Source: JBFMFR01 sp040752025 (lineage in GTDB: Bacteria; Chloroflexota; Anaerolineae; Anaerolineales; UBA4823). From it: a stretch of 64,000 bases of DNA. The notes beneath the pieces were generated by a model that had not been told where the DNA came from, searched no databases, and saw only the letters and a list, made by a program, of their open reading frames with translations. Where the stretch lies: positions 59,826-123,825 of the forward strand of contig JBFMFR010000012.1 of the NCBI GenBank assembly GCA_040752025.1, in the 5' to 3' direction. This document shows, in pieces, positions 57,285-64,000 of this stretch. How positions within the stretch are numbered: the stretch's first letter is position 1; the number at the start of each line of letters is the position of its first letter. The translations under genes were made by a program, and so were the position numbers.

Positions 57285-57929
57285 TCAGGCAGGCGCTCTC
57301 GGCTCGTCTGGCGGTGTTGATCGGGCATCCAGCTCTTCGATCAGGTGCAGCGCGGCCCGGTTGGCCAGGTAAGCGCACAGGCTGGCAGTGATCACCACCC
57401 AGGCCGGCACCAGCAGGGTCGTGCTCAAAATGATCAGGACCAGGCTGGTCAGGCCGACGCCCAGGCAAAAACCGGGGCGCTTCACGTAGAACACCAGGCT
57501 GTTGCGCAAAGCGGTGCGCAGGCGCTGGTCCTGCTGTTCCAACAGCAGCGGGAAAGTGAAAATTTGCAGCAGCAGCCACAGAAAAATCAGCGCCAGGAAG
57601 ACGCCCTGCACCCAGGACACCCAGCCGCCTTCGAAGCTGCCATAGAAGATGTAATTCGAGAGCAGCACAAAGATGATCACCAGGTTCAACAGCCCCCAAC
57701 GCCACCCCAGCCAGAAATGCTGGCGCAGGCCGGTGAAGAAGTCGCGCCAGTTGGCGCGCTGGCCGTGCGCCAGGCGGTTGGTGGCATAGTACAGCGCCGC
57801 GCTGGCCGGCGGCGCGGTCACCACCAGCAGCGTGAAAACCAGCCACAGCAGGTTCCAAACCATCAGCTCGAAGAAACTATCGAAGGCCTCTACCAGCCAG
57901 TTGAAAAGTGTGCCAAAGAATGCTCTCAT
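57285..57929 (-). CDS. DUF624-family membrane protein
   Basis: The 214-residue protein has five hydrophobic helices and the DUF624 pattern (W-N-L-L-W-L-V-F-T, the first-loop A-L-Y-Y-A-T-N-R-L). DUF624 proteins often accompany sugar ABC importers in Gram-positive bacteria. No such partner is adjacent here. A TATAAT reads leftward at 57975-57980. Confidence 0.8.
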   Translation of the reverse strand: MRAFFGTLFNWLVEAFDSFFELMVWNLLWLVFTLLVVTAPPASAALYYATNRLAHGQRANWRDFFTGLRQHFWLGWRWGLLNLVIIFVLLSNYIFYGSFEGGWVSWVQGVFLALIFLWLLLQIFTFPLLLEQQDQRLRTALRNSLVFYVKRPGFCLGVGLTSLVLIILSTTLLVPAWVVITASLCAYLANRAALHLIEELDARSTPPDEPRAPA

Positions 57930-57974
57930 GCGCCTGCCTCAAGGTGATCGGATCAGCCTGCCAACCCCGCCGCA

Positions 57975-57980
57975 ATTATA
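57975..57980 (-). promoter_or_regulatory. -10 element of the DUF624 gene
   Basis: On the minus strand a perfect TATAAT lies 46 bases before the ATG at 57929. No -35 matches well. It lies in the same short gap as the opposite -10 at 58002-58007, so the two promoters are divergent with about 21 bases between them. Confidence 0.4.
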
Positions 57981-58001
57981 CCCTGACAGGCCGGGGCACG
58001 T

Positions 58002-58007
58002 TATAAT
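58002..58007 (+). promoter_or_regulatory. -10 element of the radical SAM gene
   Basis: TATAAT 21 bases before the ATG at 58029; a CTGGAG ribosome site follows. The CTGACA upstream is too close (13 bases) to be a normal -35. Confidence 0.4.
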
Positions 58008-58028
58008 TGGCGTAATCCTGGAGAACCC

Positions 58029-59153
58029 ATGAGCCAACGCACCCAATTCGTGCCTTACCAGCCCAAGACCATCCTCAACAAAAGCAAGCGCGCCGATCAC
58101 TGGTTCTGGACGCGCTACAGCGCCTACCCCTACCTGGGCTGCCAGCACGGCTGCGAGTTTTGCTACTGCCGCGAGCAGAAATACTCGCCGTACGATGATC
58201 CCCAGGATTTCGCCCACGTGATCAAGGTCAAAGAGAATGCCCCCGCCCTGCTGCGCAAAGCGCTCAGCCGCGCCCCGGTCGATGCCGTCTTCACCGGCGA
58301 CTACCAGCCCGCCGAGCGCAAATTCGAGCTCTCCCGGCGCATGTTGGAGGTGTGCTGCGAACTGGGTTTCCCGGTCTTCGTGCTCGAGCGTTCGCCGCTG
58401 GTGCTGCGCGACCTGGAGTTGATCCAAGAGATCCACGCCCGCGTCCGGGCAGTAGTGGCCTTCAGCATCCTCACCACCCCCGACTCGGCGAACTACGCCC
58501 GCGTATGCCAGATGGAACACCTGGCGCCGCCGGCCGAGAAGCGCTTCGCCGCCATGCGCGCCTTTGCCCAGGCAGGCATCCCTACCGGAACCTGCTTCAT
58601 GCCGGTGCTGCCCGGCCTGTGCGACGACGACGAAAACCTGCAAAACGTGGTGCGCTGGACGGCCGAGAACGGCGGGCAGTTCGTGCTCACCGGCGGCCTG
58701 ACCCTCTCCGACCAGCAGCGCCGCTACTTCTTCGACGTGCTCAGCCAGCGCTTCCCCGATCTCTTGCCCCTATACCAGCGCTATTACCCGCCCGGCAGCT
58801 ACGGCCCGGCTGGCTGGCGCTGGCCGGAGCTGGCCCTGCGCCTGCGCCAGTTGTGCCAGCCGGCCGGCCTGCGCGACCGCATCCCGCGCCCGGTCATCCC
58901 CGGCGAAAAACGGGCGCGCAACAAGCGCGTGGTCGAAGTCCTGGCCGACCGGCTCTACCTGATGGAGCTGCAAAACGAGGCGCAGCACCGCCTGTGGGCC
59001 TACCGCAAAGCCGCCTGGGCCATCGAAGACCTGGAGCAGGACGTGGGCCTGATCCACGCCCAGATGGGCGTGAAAGGCCTGGCCTCCATCCCGAACGTTG
59101 GTCCGAAGCTGGCCAAAGAGATCGAGGGCATCCTAAGCGCCATCCCCCAATGA
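58029..59153 (+). CDS. Radical SAM protein (SPL-like) with C-terminal helix-hairpin-helix
   Basis: The 374-residue protein has the radical SAM motif C38-x3-C42-x2-C45 (L-G-C-Q-H-G-C-E-F-C), with a fourth Cys two residues later. The early W-T-R-Y-S-A-Y-P-Y-L-G pattern is that of SPL-family proteins like Rv2578c, some of which act on DNA photoproducts. The last ~28 residues read G-L-A-S-I-P-N-V-G-P-K-L-A-K-E-I, a helix-hairpin-helix typical of non-specific DNA binding. CTGGAG precedes the ATG. The combination suggests direct DNA action (inference). Confidence 0.8.
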   Translation: MSQRTQFVPYQPKTILNKSKRADHWFWTRYSAYPYLGCQHGCEFCYCREQKYSPYDDPQDFAHVIKVKENAPALLRKALSRAPVDAVFTGDYQPAERKFELSRRMLEVCCELGFPVFVLERSPLVLRDLELIQEIHARVRAVVAFSILTTPDSANYARVCQMEHLAPPAEKRFAAMRAFAQAGIPTGTCFMPVLPGLCDDDENLQNVVRWTAENGGQFVLTGGLTLSDQQRRYFFDVLSQRFPDLLPLYQRYYPPGSYGPAGWRWPELALRLRQLCQPAGLRDRIPRPVIPGEKRARNKRVVEVLADRLYLMELQNEAQHRLWAYRKAAWAIEDLEQDVGLIHAQMGVKGLASIPNVGPKLAKEIEGILSAIPQ

Positions 59154-59171
59154 GCGGCGGCCCTGGGAAAC

Positions 59172-59196
59172 AAAAAGACCCGCCCGGAGGTGGGTC
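59172..59196 (-). terminator. Terminator of the tRNA-Lys gene
   Basis: On the minus strand GACCC, one mismatch, CC, a four-base loop, then GG and GGGTC are followed by TTTTTG at 59172-59176. It lies 9 bases after the 3' end of the tRNA. Confidence 0.7.
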
Positions 59197-59204
59197 CATC
59201 ACTG

Positions 59205-59276
59205 TGAGCGCGGCAGGACTCGAACCTGCAACCAATGGCTTAAAAGGCCACTGCTCTGCCATTGAGCTACGCGCCC
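59205..59276 (-). tRNA. trnK: tRNA-Lys, anticodon UUU
   Basis: The minus strand folds into a complete cloverleaf of 72 bases: acceptor GGGCGCG/CGCGCUC (one G-U), D-arm GCTC/GAGC with loop AATGGCA, anticodon arm GTGGC/GCCAT with loop CTTTTAA (anticodon UUU, reading AAA/AAG), variable TGGTT, T-arm GCAGG/CCTGC with loop TTCGAGT, and discriminator A. CCA is not encoded. Confidence 0.95.
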
Positions 59277-59330
59277 CTGTTTGCGTCCTGCATTCTATCA
59301 CGCTCACCCCCTCTCGTCAACGGCGCGCTC

Positions 59331-59359
59331 TTGACTTTTTCCCCCAGCCTTGTTACTAT
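59331..59359 (+). promoter_or_regulatory. Sigma-70 promoter of the thioredoxin gene
   Basis: TTGACT (59331-59336), a 17-base spacer, and TACTAT (59354-59359) precede the thioredoxin ATG at 59403. The gene has GGAGGTGG just before its start. Confidence 0.65.
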
Positions 59360-59402
59360 GTACGCCAGATTCCAATCAAGCCCATCATAACCGGAGGTGG
59401 TA

Positions 59403-59732
59403 ATGGCCGAGATTCGAAAAGTGAGTGAAGACACGTTCCAGAGCGACGTGCTCGAAGCTGGGACGCCTGTATTGGTAGATTTCACCGCCGTGTGGTGCGG
59501 GCCGTGCAAAATGCTCGACCCCGTCATGCACCAGTTGGCCGAAAGCTGGAAGGACAAGATCAAAGTCTATAAGCTGGACGTGGACGACTACCCGCAGCTT
59601 GCCGCGCAGTACCAGGTGATGGGCGTGCCCACCCTGATGCTGTTCAAAGGCGGGCAGCCCGTGGAGCGCGTCACCGGCTACCAGCCCAAGGACCGCCTGG
59701 AAAAGAAGTTTTCAGCCCACCTGGACGCCTGA
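59403..59732 (+). CDS. trxA: Thioredoxin
   Basis: A 109-residue thioredoxin with the W-C-G-P-C active site (Cys32/Cys35), F-T-A-V-W before it and V-P-T-L-M-L-F near the end (cis-Pro). It reduces cytosolic disulfides. ATG 59403 is used since a GGAGG sits at 59393-59397 immediately upstream; a GTG at 59397 lies in that site. It ends before a terminator that overlaps the next gene. Confidence 0.93.
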   Translation: MAEIRKVSEDTFQSDVLEAGTPVLVDFTAVWCGPCKMLDPVMHQLAESWKDKIKVYKLDVDDYPQLAAQYQVMGVPTLMLFKGGQPVERVTGYQPKDRLEKKFSAHLDA

Positions 59733-59756
59733 AGCCAGGAGCCGGACGATGTCAGC

Positions 59757-59790
59757 CAGGACGGATCACACGATCCGTCCTGCTTGTTTT
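59757..59790 (+). terminator. Rho-independent terminator of trxA, inside the end of the convergent gene
   Basis: CAGGACGGATC, four bases, then GATCCGTCCTG form a perfect 11-bp stem (59757-59767/59772-59782), followed by CTTGTTTT. The stop codon and last codons of the convergent 834-residue gene lie inside the stem. Confidence 0.85.
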
Positions 59791-62270
59791 AACCAGCGCA
59801 GCCACGCCAACAAACCCGCCAGGAACACGGGCAGCAGGGCCGCCGGGCAGGGCCCCGTGGAGGCGGGCCGCGTTGGCCCAGGAGCAGGCGTGACCGGCGC
59901 AGCCAGTTGCCTGCGCGCCGCCTGGGCTTCCTGGCTGCCCTCAGATACAACAGCCACCAGGCCCACTTCCAGGGGGGCTAACGTCACCGCCAGCGAGGCA
60001 GGCAGCCGGTCGCCCTCGTAGCGCAGTTCGTAACGGCCATCGTGCACCTGGTAGACCAGGAAGGGCGCACCCGCATCGAGGGGCGCCAGGGGCAGATCGA
60101 AGCGCTGCTCCTGCTCGGTAAGGTTGGCAAAAACGTAGCCAGTATGCCCGGCTGGGGAGCGCCAGGCGCTGGACAGCACCGCATCATCCTCAGTCTGCCG
60201 CCACGTCACCTCGCCGCTGGTCAGTTCGACGTCCAGCCAGTCGAATTTCACCCTGGGCGCGTCGATCTCCGGCGGGTGCAGCATGCTGCCCAGGATCACG
60301 TAATCGTAGGCGTAGCCTCGCACCGCCTGCGCAACGCGGCGGAACAGGTGCAACAGGCGTGGGTCCGATTTGCCGGTCCCAAGCGCCTCCCCGCTGGGGA
60401 TTTTCCCCAGCACCAGGGCGTTGGCCAGGCCGCGCCCCAGGCTGGTACGCAGCCTTTCCAGGTCGAAGATCGAGGTGGACAGCGGCACCGGCTCGGCAAA
60501 GGTGAGCGTGTATTCGTGGTACACAGCGCTGAACAAAGGGATGGCCTGGTAGCGCTCGCCGAAGCGCCGCAGGTAAGGCGTGTACAGGAAGCCATCCGGG
60601 CGGTTGTCGCGCGAGACGTAGCCGTCCAGCAAATCCAGGTAGAACTCGTTGGGTTCCTCGCTGGTCAGCGCCAGGTTGGGGTTGGCGGCGCGCCCCTGCT
60701 GCCTGGCCTGCATCAAGATAGACCGGTAAGCCTGGCCCTGCCAGGCGCCATCCCCGGGTGGGTGCCCGTGATCCGTCGCATAGCAGGGGTAGATCGCCCC
60801 GATCGGGAACTCGTCGATGCTGACCGCGTCGACGCCCAGTTGGGCCGCCTGCACCACGTTGTCCACCACAATCCGCTGCCAGGCCTCCGTTGCCGGGCAC
60901 ATGCGCACCGCCTGCCAGCCGATCGAGCTGTAGAAGGGGTCCAACAGCGGCGCGCCATCCGCCTGCAAAGCCGCAAAAGGACGGCCCTGGAGGTCAAAGC
61001 GGGCGCTGTCGTCGTAGCCGGCGATCTCCTTGCGCGACAGCCGCCAGACCGAGCCGGAGATGTAGATGAACTTGTGGTTTCCATCCGCCTGCAAAGCGCT
61101 GGTGGCGGCGCGGAAAGCCTGCTCGCCATCCCGCGGCGGGAAGTAATCCGGCCCCATCCAGGCCCCGTGCTGCTCCCACCCGAAGGTCAGCAGCGCGACC
61201 GGCATGCCCAGGGTATCGGCGTATTGCCTGGCCCGCCCGGGCATTTCCCGCGCCGGCAGGGTCGCCTTGCCTGTGTCCTCGTAACCGCTCGAGCTGATCA
61301 CCGCCGGGGCGCTTTTCCACCAGCCAGGCACATCCTCCCGTTGGGACAGCGGCTGCTGCGCCCAGGGCTGCTGCACAGCCCAGGCCTTGTACAGCATGGC
61401 CGCCTCGTACCAATCGCCCCGGAACGGCCCCAGGATGACCGCGCCCCCGGTTGTGAAGTCGGCCCCCGGCAGCTCGGGGAGCGCGTGGTGGATCGTGAGC
61501 AGGAAGACCTTTTTCCCTTCCCAGTTTAGCGGTGCATAAGCCAGGCGCTTGGTTCCCCCGCTCGCGTCGTAATCCGCCAGGTACAGTCCTGCCTGCGCGT
61601 CGTACAGCGCCATCATTTGCAGGGACATTTCGCCCGGGTAAGTGTAGAACAGGCCCTCCCCCTGCTCGAAAAGCTGCGTGGGAGCGCGCAGCAGCATGCC
61701 ATCCGCCTGTGGGGCTGCCAGGAAATCGTCCTCCCCGCTCCCTCCGATCGCGGAAAGCCCGAAAATCAAAGGGAAGGCGATGCTGCGCACGACCAGGCCA
61801 TCCTCATCATTTTGCAAAGCCAGGCGCCATTCGGCCTGCGGGCTGTCATCCGGCAGTGTGATCGTCACGCTGACCGAGGCAGCCAGGCCGTCCAGGTTGC
61901 CGTACTGCAAAGCCAGCCTGGCGCCGCCGGCCTGCGCCTCCGCCTGGTACGTAAAAGACGCCGGGCTCAGGTTGCTGATGTCTCGCGTGCTGCCATCCGG
62001 CTGGGCCGCCGTCAGGTTGAAAAGCGCCGCCAGCAGATCTTTGTCAGGGCGGAAGTCGATGCCGCTGGGCAGGTCGACGATGCTGTAGATGCCGCCCTGG
62101 GCGGACTTGCTGAAGACGAATCGGGCAACGTCGTTCTCCAGGATCAGCCAGTCGCCTTCCTCCCGGAAAACCGCCCCCTGCTTTGCACTAACTGGAGTCG
62201 CAGCCGCGCTGGCCGCCATCGCGACGACCAGCCACAGGCGAACGAGACTCCAGGCTACGCTTGCTTTCAT
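59766..62270 (-). CDS. Large secreted glycoside-hydrolase-like protein (DUF6259-like), membrane anchored
   Basis: The 834-residue protein starts with a signal peptide (M-K-A-S-V-A-W-S-L, ATG 62270). An N-terminal beta-rich part (~1-300) is followed by a TIM-barrel-like middle with A-L-L-T-F-G-W-E-Q-H-G and the acidic D-A-V-S-I-D-E-F-P-I-G (~500-510). A beta C-terminal domain and a final hydrophobic helix with a basic end (~805-834) follow. The layout fits DUF6259-type glycosidase-like enzymes, but the substrate is unknown. An earlier in-frame ATG at 62336 is less likely because the signal peptide starts at 62270. Confidence 0.7.
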   Translation of the reverse strand: MKASVAWSLVRLWLVVAMAASAAATPVSAKQGAVFREEGDWLILENDVARFVFSKSAQGGIYSIVDLPSGIDFRPDKDLLAALFNLTAAQPDGSTRDISNLSPASFTYQAEAQAGGARLALQYGNLDGLAASVSVTITLPDDSPQAEWRLALQNDEDGLVVRSIAFPLIFGLSAIGGSGEDDFLAAPQADGMLLRAPTQLFEQGEGLFYTYPGEMSLQMMALYDAQAGLYLADYDASGGTKRLAYAPLNWEGKKVFLLTIHHALPELPGADFTTGGAVILGPFRGDWYEAAMLYKAWAVQQPWAQQPLSQREDVPGWWKSAPAVISSSGYEDTGKATLPAREMPGRARQYADTLGMPVALLTFGWEQHGAWMGPDYFPPRDGEQAFRAATSALQADGNHKFIYISGSVWRLSRKEIAGYDDSARFDLQGRPFAALQADGAPLLDPFYSSIGWQAVRMCPATEAWQRIVVDNVVQAAQLGVDAVSIDEFPIGAIYPCYATDHGHPPGDGAWQGQAYRSILMQARQQGRAANPNLALTSEEPNEFYLDLLDGYVSRDNRPDGFLYTPYLRRFGERYQAIPLFSAVYHEYTLTFAEPVPLSTSIFDLERLRTSLGRGLANALVLGKIPSGEALGTGKSDPRLLHLFRRVAQAVRGYAYDYVILGSMLHPPEIDAPRVKFDWLDVELTSGEVTWRQTEDDAVLSSAWRSPAGHTGYVFANLTEQEQRFDLPLAPLDAGAPFLVYQVHDGRYELRYEGDRLPASLAVTLAPLEVGLVAVVSEGSQEAQAARRQLAAPVTPAPGPTRPASTGPCPAALLPVFLAGLLAWLRWLKQAGRIV

Positions 62271-62399
62271 CTTCAGCGCAACAAACACTTGGGATAAGCG
62301 ATCCTCTCTAAAATCAATACAGCCCGCCCGGTGCAAAAGTTGCGCCTGCCGAAGAGAGACCCCAAAACCTGCCGGAGCGCTTCTACCATAAGTGCCGCT

Positions 62400-62936
62400 T
62401 CACGGCATCGGTGTTCCCAACACCACGATCAAAGGGGGACCGCCGTTAATCATTCGATCATCAAGATGTTCCTTCCGTCGGGGGCCATCCACATCTCTGG
62501 CGAATATCTTTTCCTGAACATCCTTTGGAAACAAGGCGCGGATATCTTCACCATAATAAATACCATCCCTGGGTATGACTACATTTTCTATTTCCCCACT
62601 TTCACCCAGGTAGATGACTGCCGGCACGCTCATTGCGGTTTTGATTCGCCCTGTAGCCTGGCATAGCGTGTACACATAGACTTCATTGCCTGATACCCCC
62701 ATAATCGTCCATTCACATAACCCATCCTCCCTCTTGATAGTCGCTTCCAGTAAGGCCGCCTCATACAGTTGCCATCGAGGCATATCCGTGGGTGTTGGAT
62801 GAGTTGTTGGCGTCAAGGTGGGCGAAAGCACAGGCGTCAAAGCAGGGGCGCCGGTGGTTGATGGAGCGGCGGGAACCGTGCTCTGGCAGCCTGCGAGCAG
62901 GAATAACAGGCCCAGTGTAGAAATAATACGTTTCAT
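62400..62936 (-). CDS. Lipoprotein of unknown function
   Basis: A 178-residue lipoprotein: lipobox L-A-G-C (Cys17), Thr/Pro/Ser-rich spacer (~20-52), and a soluble domain with C-E-W-T-I-M-G-V-S-G-N-E-V-Y-V-Y-T. GAGGAG precedes the ATG. I do not recognise a family. It is leftward like its neighbours but separated by 129 and 79 bases. Confidence 0.65.
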   Translation of the reverse strand: MKRIISTLGLLFLLAGCQSTVPAAPSTTGAPALTPVLSPTLTPTTHPTPTDMPRWQLYEAALLEATIKREDGLCEWTIMGVSGNEVYVYTLCQATGRIKTAMSVPAVIYLGESGEIENVVIPRDGIYYGEDIRALFPKDVQEKIFARDVDGPRRKEHLDDRMINGGPPLIVVLGTPMP

Positions 62937-63015
62937 TGCAGTTGCTCCTCTCGCTAATTACATGGGGCAAAAGCTGTTGTAACATGAACGAGCCTGGATG
63001 ATATGAGCCACATTG

Positions 63016-63846
63016 CTATCCGCCTAAACCGAATAAGGCACTCATCGCATTCCCCAGAGCGTGTGAAATCAAGCTCGGCGCTACAGAGCGCGATTTCCAT
63101 GCAATGAAGCCCCATACCAGACTAACACCAAATAAATGGATCCAGAAAAACCAAGGATTGTTTGCAAGTACCGCAAAATGAAATAGTGTAAAAAGAAAGG
63201 CCTGGAACAGCAAGACCGTTCGCACGCGCCACCCAAGATTATGTAGATACCCCCATAGAAATCCCCTGAAGATTAGCTCTTCTTCAACCGCAACGTTTCC
63301 AAGCTGGTACAGGAAAAATGTGCCAAAAAGCCTGAACGTTTCTACAGAAAAAGCGAGAGAATGGTTTATAACACCCAATGCGGAATAGAAAGTGATCACA
63401 GGTGCTTGCAATCCCTCGCTGATGAGGATGCCCACAAAAATCCACCAACTCGCTTTCAAATTCCATCCCACTCGAACTTCGCTTTTTCGCAGCGCCAGAA
63501 GAAGCCACAAAGCAATGGCGATAAAGGCCATACCAGAGAAACATAGTAAAACCTTATCCGCGACATACAGCAATCGAAACAAGGATCCGAAGATAAGGTA
63601 AATTGCCAGGGTCAATCCGTCTATATTGAAATCACTCAAGTGATCTCTTTCCACATAGATCAAGAGCGCGATGATGAGATAAGTGCAGAGCAAATAGAAA
63701 GCATACGCCCACTCAGGCCAAAAAGAATTACCGGAAACCGCTCGAATGATCTGGCTGGTAAGCAGACATGCAAAGTAAGTGAAGAGCAAAATGATTGCTT
63801 TCTTCTTTGGGGTTTTGCCTAATGCCAACTCATCAGAAAGCATCAT
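63016..63846 (-). CDS. CPBP intramembrane glutamic protease-like protein
   Basis: A ~276-residue membrane protein with about eight helices and the CPBP motifs: E-E-E-L-I-F-R-G (EExxxR) near residue 190, F-H-F (FxxxH) and a later H-A-L-G-N. CPBP proteins cleave prenylated or other membrane proteins, often in bacteriocin immunity or surface-related functions. ATG 63846 is preferred, with a GTGAG a few bases upstream; GTG 63852 is an alternative. The gene is relatively AT-rich and next to a transposase end. Confidence 0.75.
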   Translation of the reverse strand: MMLSDELALGKTPKKKAIILLFTYFACLLTSQIIRAVSGNSFWPEWAYAFYLLCTYLIIALLIYVERDHLSDFNIDGLTLAIYLIFGSLFRLLYVADKVLLCFSGMAFIAIALWLLLALRKSEVRVGWNLKASWWIFVGILISEGLQAPVITFYSALGVINHSLAFSVETFRLFGTFFLYQLGNVAVEEELIFRGFLWGYLHNLGWRVRTVLLFQAFLFTLFHFAVLANNPWFFWIHLFGVSLVWGFIAWKSRSVAPSLISHALGNAMSALFGLGG

Positions 63847-63883
63847 GAACACTCACTTATCCAGATAGAATTTTTGTAACTAC

Positions 63884-64000
63884 CTACCCAGTGAGTAAGG
63901 AAACAGGCTGGTGAGCGAACAAGTCACGCAAGGTGACAAAGACATTGCGACCTTGTTTGCGGCAAGTGGAAATCACTGCTTGCAAGCGGGCATACACTTT
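63884..64000 (-). mobile_element. C-terminal end of an IS66-type transposase, rest outside the window
   Basis: The minus strand has an open frame of 38 residues ending at TAG 63884-63886, with A-V-I-S-T-C-R-K-Q-G-R-N-V-F-V-T-L near the end and S-L-L-T-G at the C-terminus. This matches the tail of IS66-family transposases (T-C-R-x-Q-G-x-N-V, P-S-L-L-P). A GTAA at 63876-63879 could be the element end, as IS66 ends often begin GTAA. The identification rests on this short tail. Confidence 0.6.

Noticed and set aside
57983..58007. CTGACA and TATAAT as a full promoter of the radical SAM gene
   Set aside because: The spacer is only 13 bases; only the -10 was kept, with low confidence.

Overview
The window is a GC-rich chromosomal segment, most likely from a member of the Chloroflexota (class Anaerolineae or a relative). 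The assignment is an inference from gene content: several lipoproteins have Pro/Thr-rich linkers after the lipobox, and there is a large MalT/LuxR-type regulator, a roadblock/LC7 and V4R signalling cassette, UbiD and UbiA-family quinone genes, an HdrD-like membrane Fe-S protein, a DUF4097 beta-repeat operon next to an ECF sigma factor, and an F420-type (Ddn-like) reductase. There is no rRNA and no CRISPR array. One tRNA-Lys(UUU) is present, and the right edge cuts into what looks like an IS66-type transposase.

Layout. 0-8 kb: the end of a polysaccharide flippase, an undecaprenyl-phosphate sugar transferase, a beta-lactamase-fold hydrolase with a sugar-type MFS carrier, an LCP ligase followed by rsmA, and a second MFS carrier. 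7.8-10.4 kb: a leftward operon of roadblock, V4R, response regulator with a degenerate GGDEF domain, and polyprenol-phosphate glycosyltransferase. 10.7-16.7 kb: quinone-related genes (UbiD decarboxylase, a NitT/TauT-type ABC importer, MenA, and an MqnP-like prenyltransferase). 16.7-22.6 kb: an L,D-transpeptidase, an S41 protease, an HdrD-like protein and a phosphotransferase. 22.6-25.5 kb: an ECF sigma factor with a membrane anti-sigma candidate, divergent from a DUF4097 operon; the two promoters are mirror images around one dyad axis.

25.6-32 kb is an accessory patch with small unknown proteins, a TPR-thioredoxin fusion, a DUF433/DUF5615 toxin-antitoxin pair, a GT39 glycosyltransferase, and an MNT nucleotidyltransferase followed by a HepT gene reduced to its active-site C-terminus. 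32.1-37.2 kb is a tight rightward run (lipoprotein, mtaB, HIT, macrodomain, SpoU methyltransferase, DUF711). 37.2-43.7 kb is a leftward hydrogenase/NiFe maturation operon in the order arsR-hypA-hypB-hypF-hypC-hypD-hypE; no hydrogenase structural gene is in the window. It is divergent from a TetR-controlled ABC-2 exporter (43.9-47.9 kb). Both divergent promoters have consensus sigma-70 elements overlaid by perfect palindromes, so local repression by each regulator is likely.

47.9-64 kb: a MalT-like regulator, a NapH-like polyferredoxin, a Ddn-like reductase, a small conserved protein, an AT-rich DMP19-type gene, uvrA, a DUF2202 ferritin-like lipoprotein, a DUF624 membrane protein, a radical SAM protein with a C-terminal helix-hairpin-helix, tRNA-Lys, thioredoxin, a large membrane-anchored glycosidase-like protein, a lipoprotein, a CPBP protease and the transposase remnant.

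Most genes lie in short co-oriented operons with ATGA or GTGA overlaps. Nothing here proves a completely new system. The most informative unexplained features are the dyad-symmetric ECF promoter pair, the roadblock-V4R-REC cassette, the UbiD-coupled ABC importer, the radical SAM-HhH fusion and the truncated HepT.
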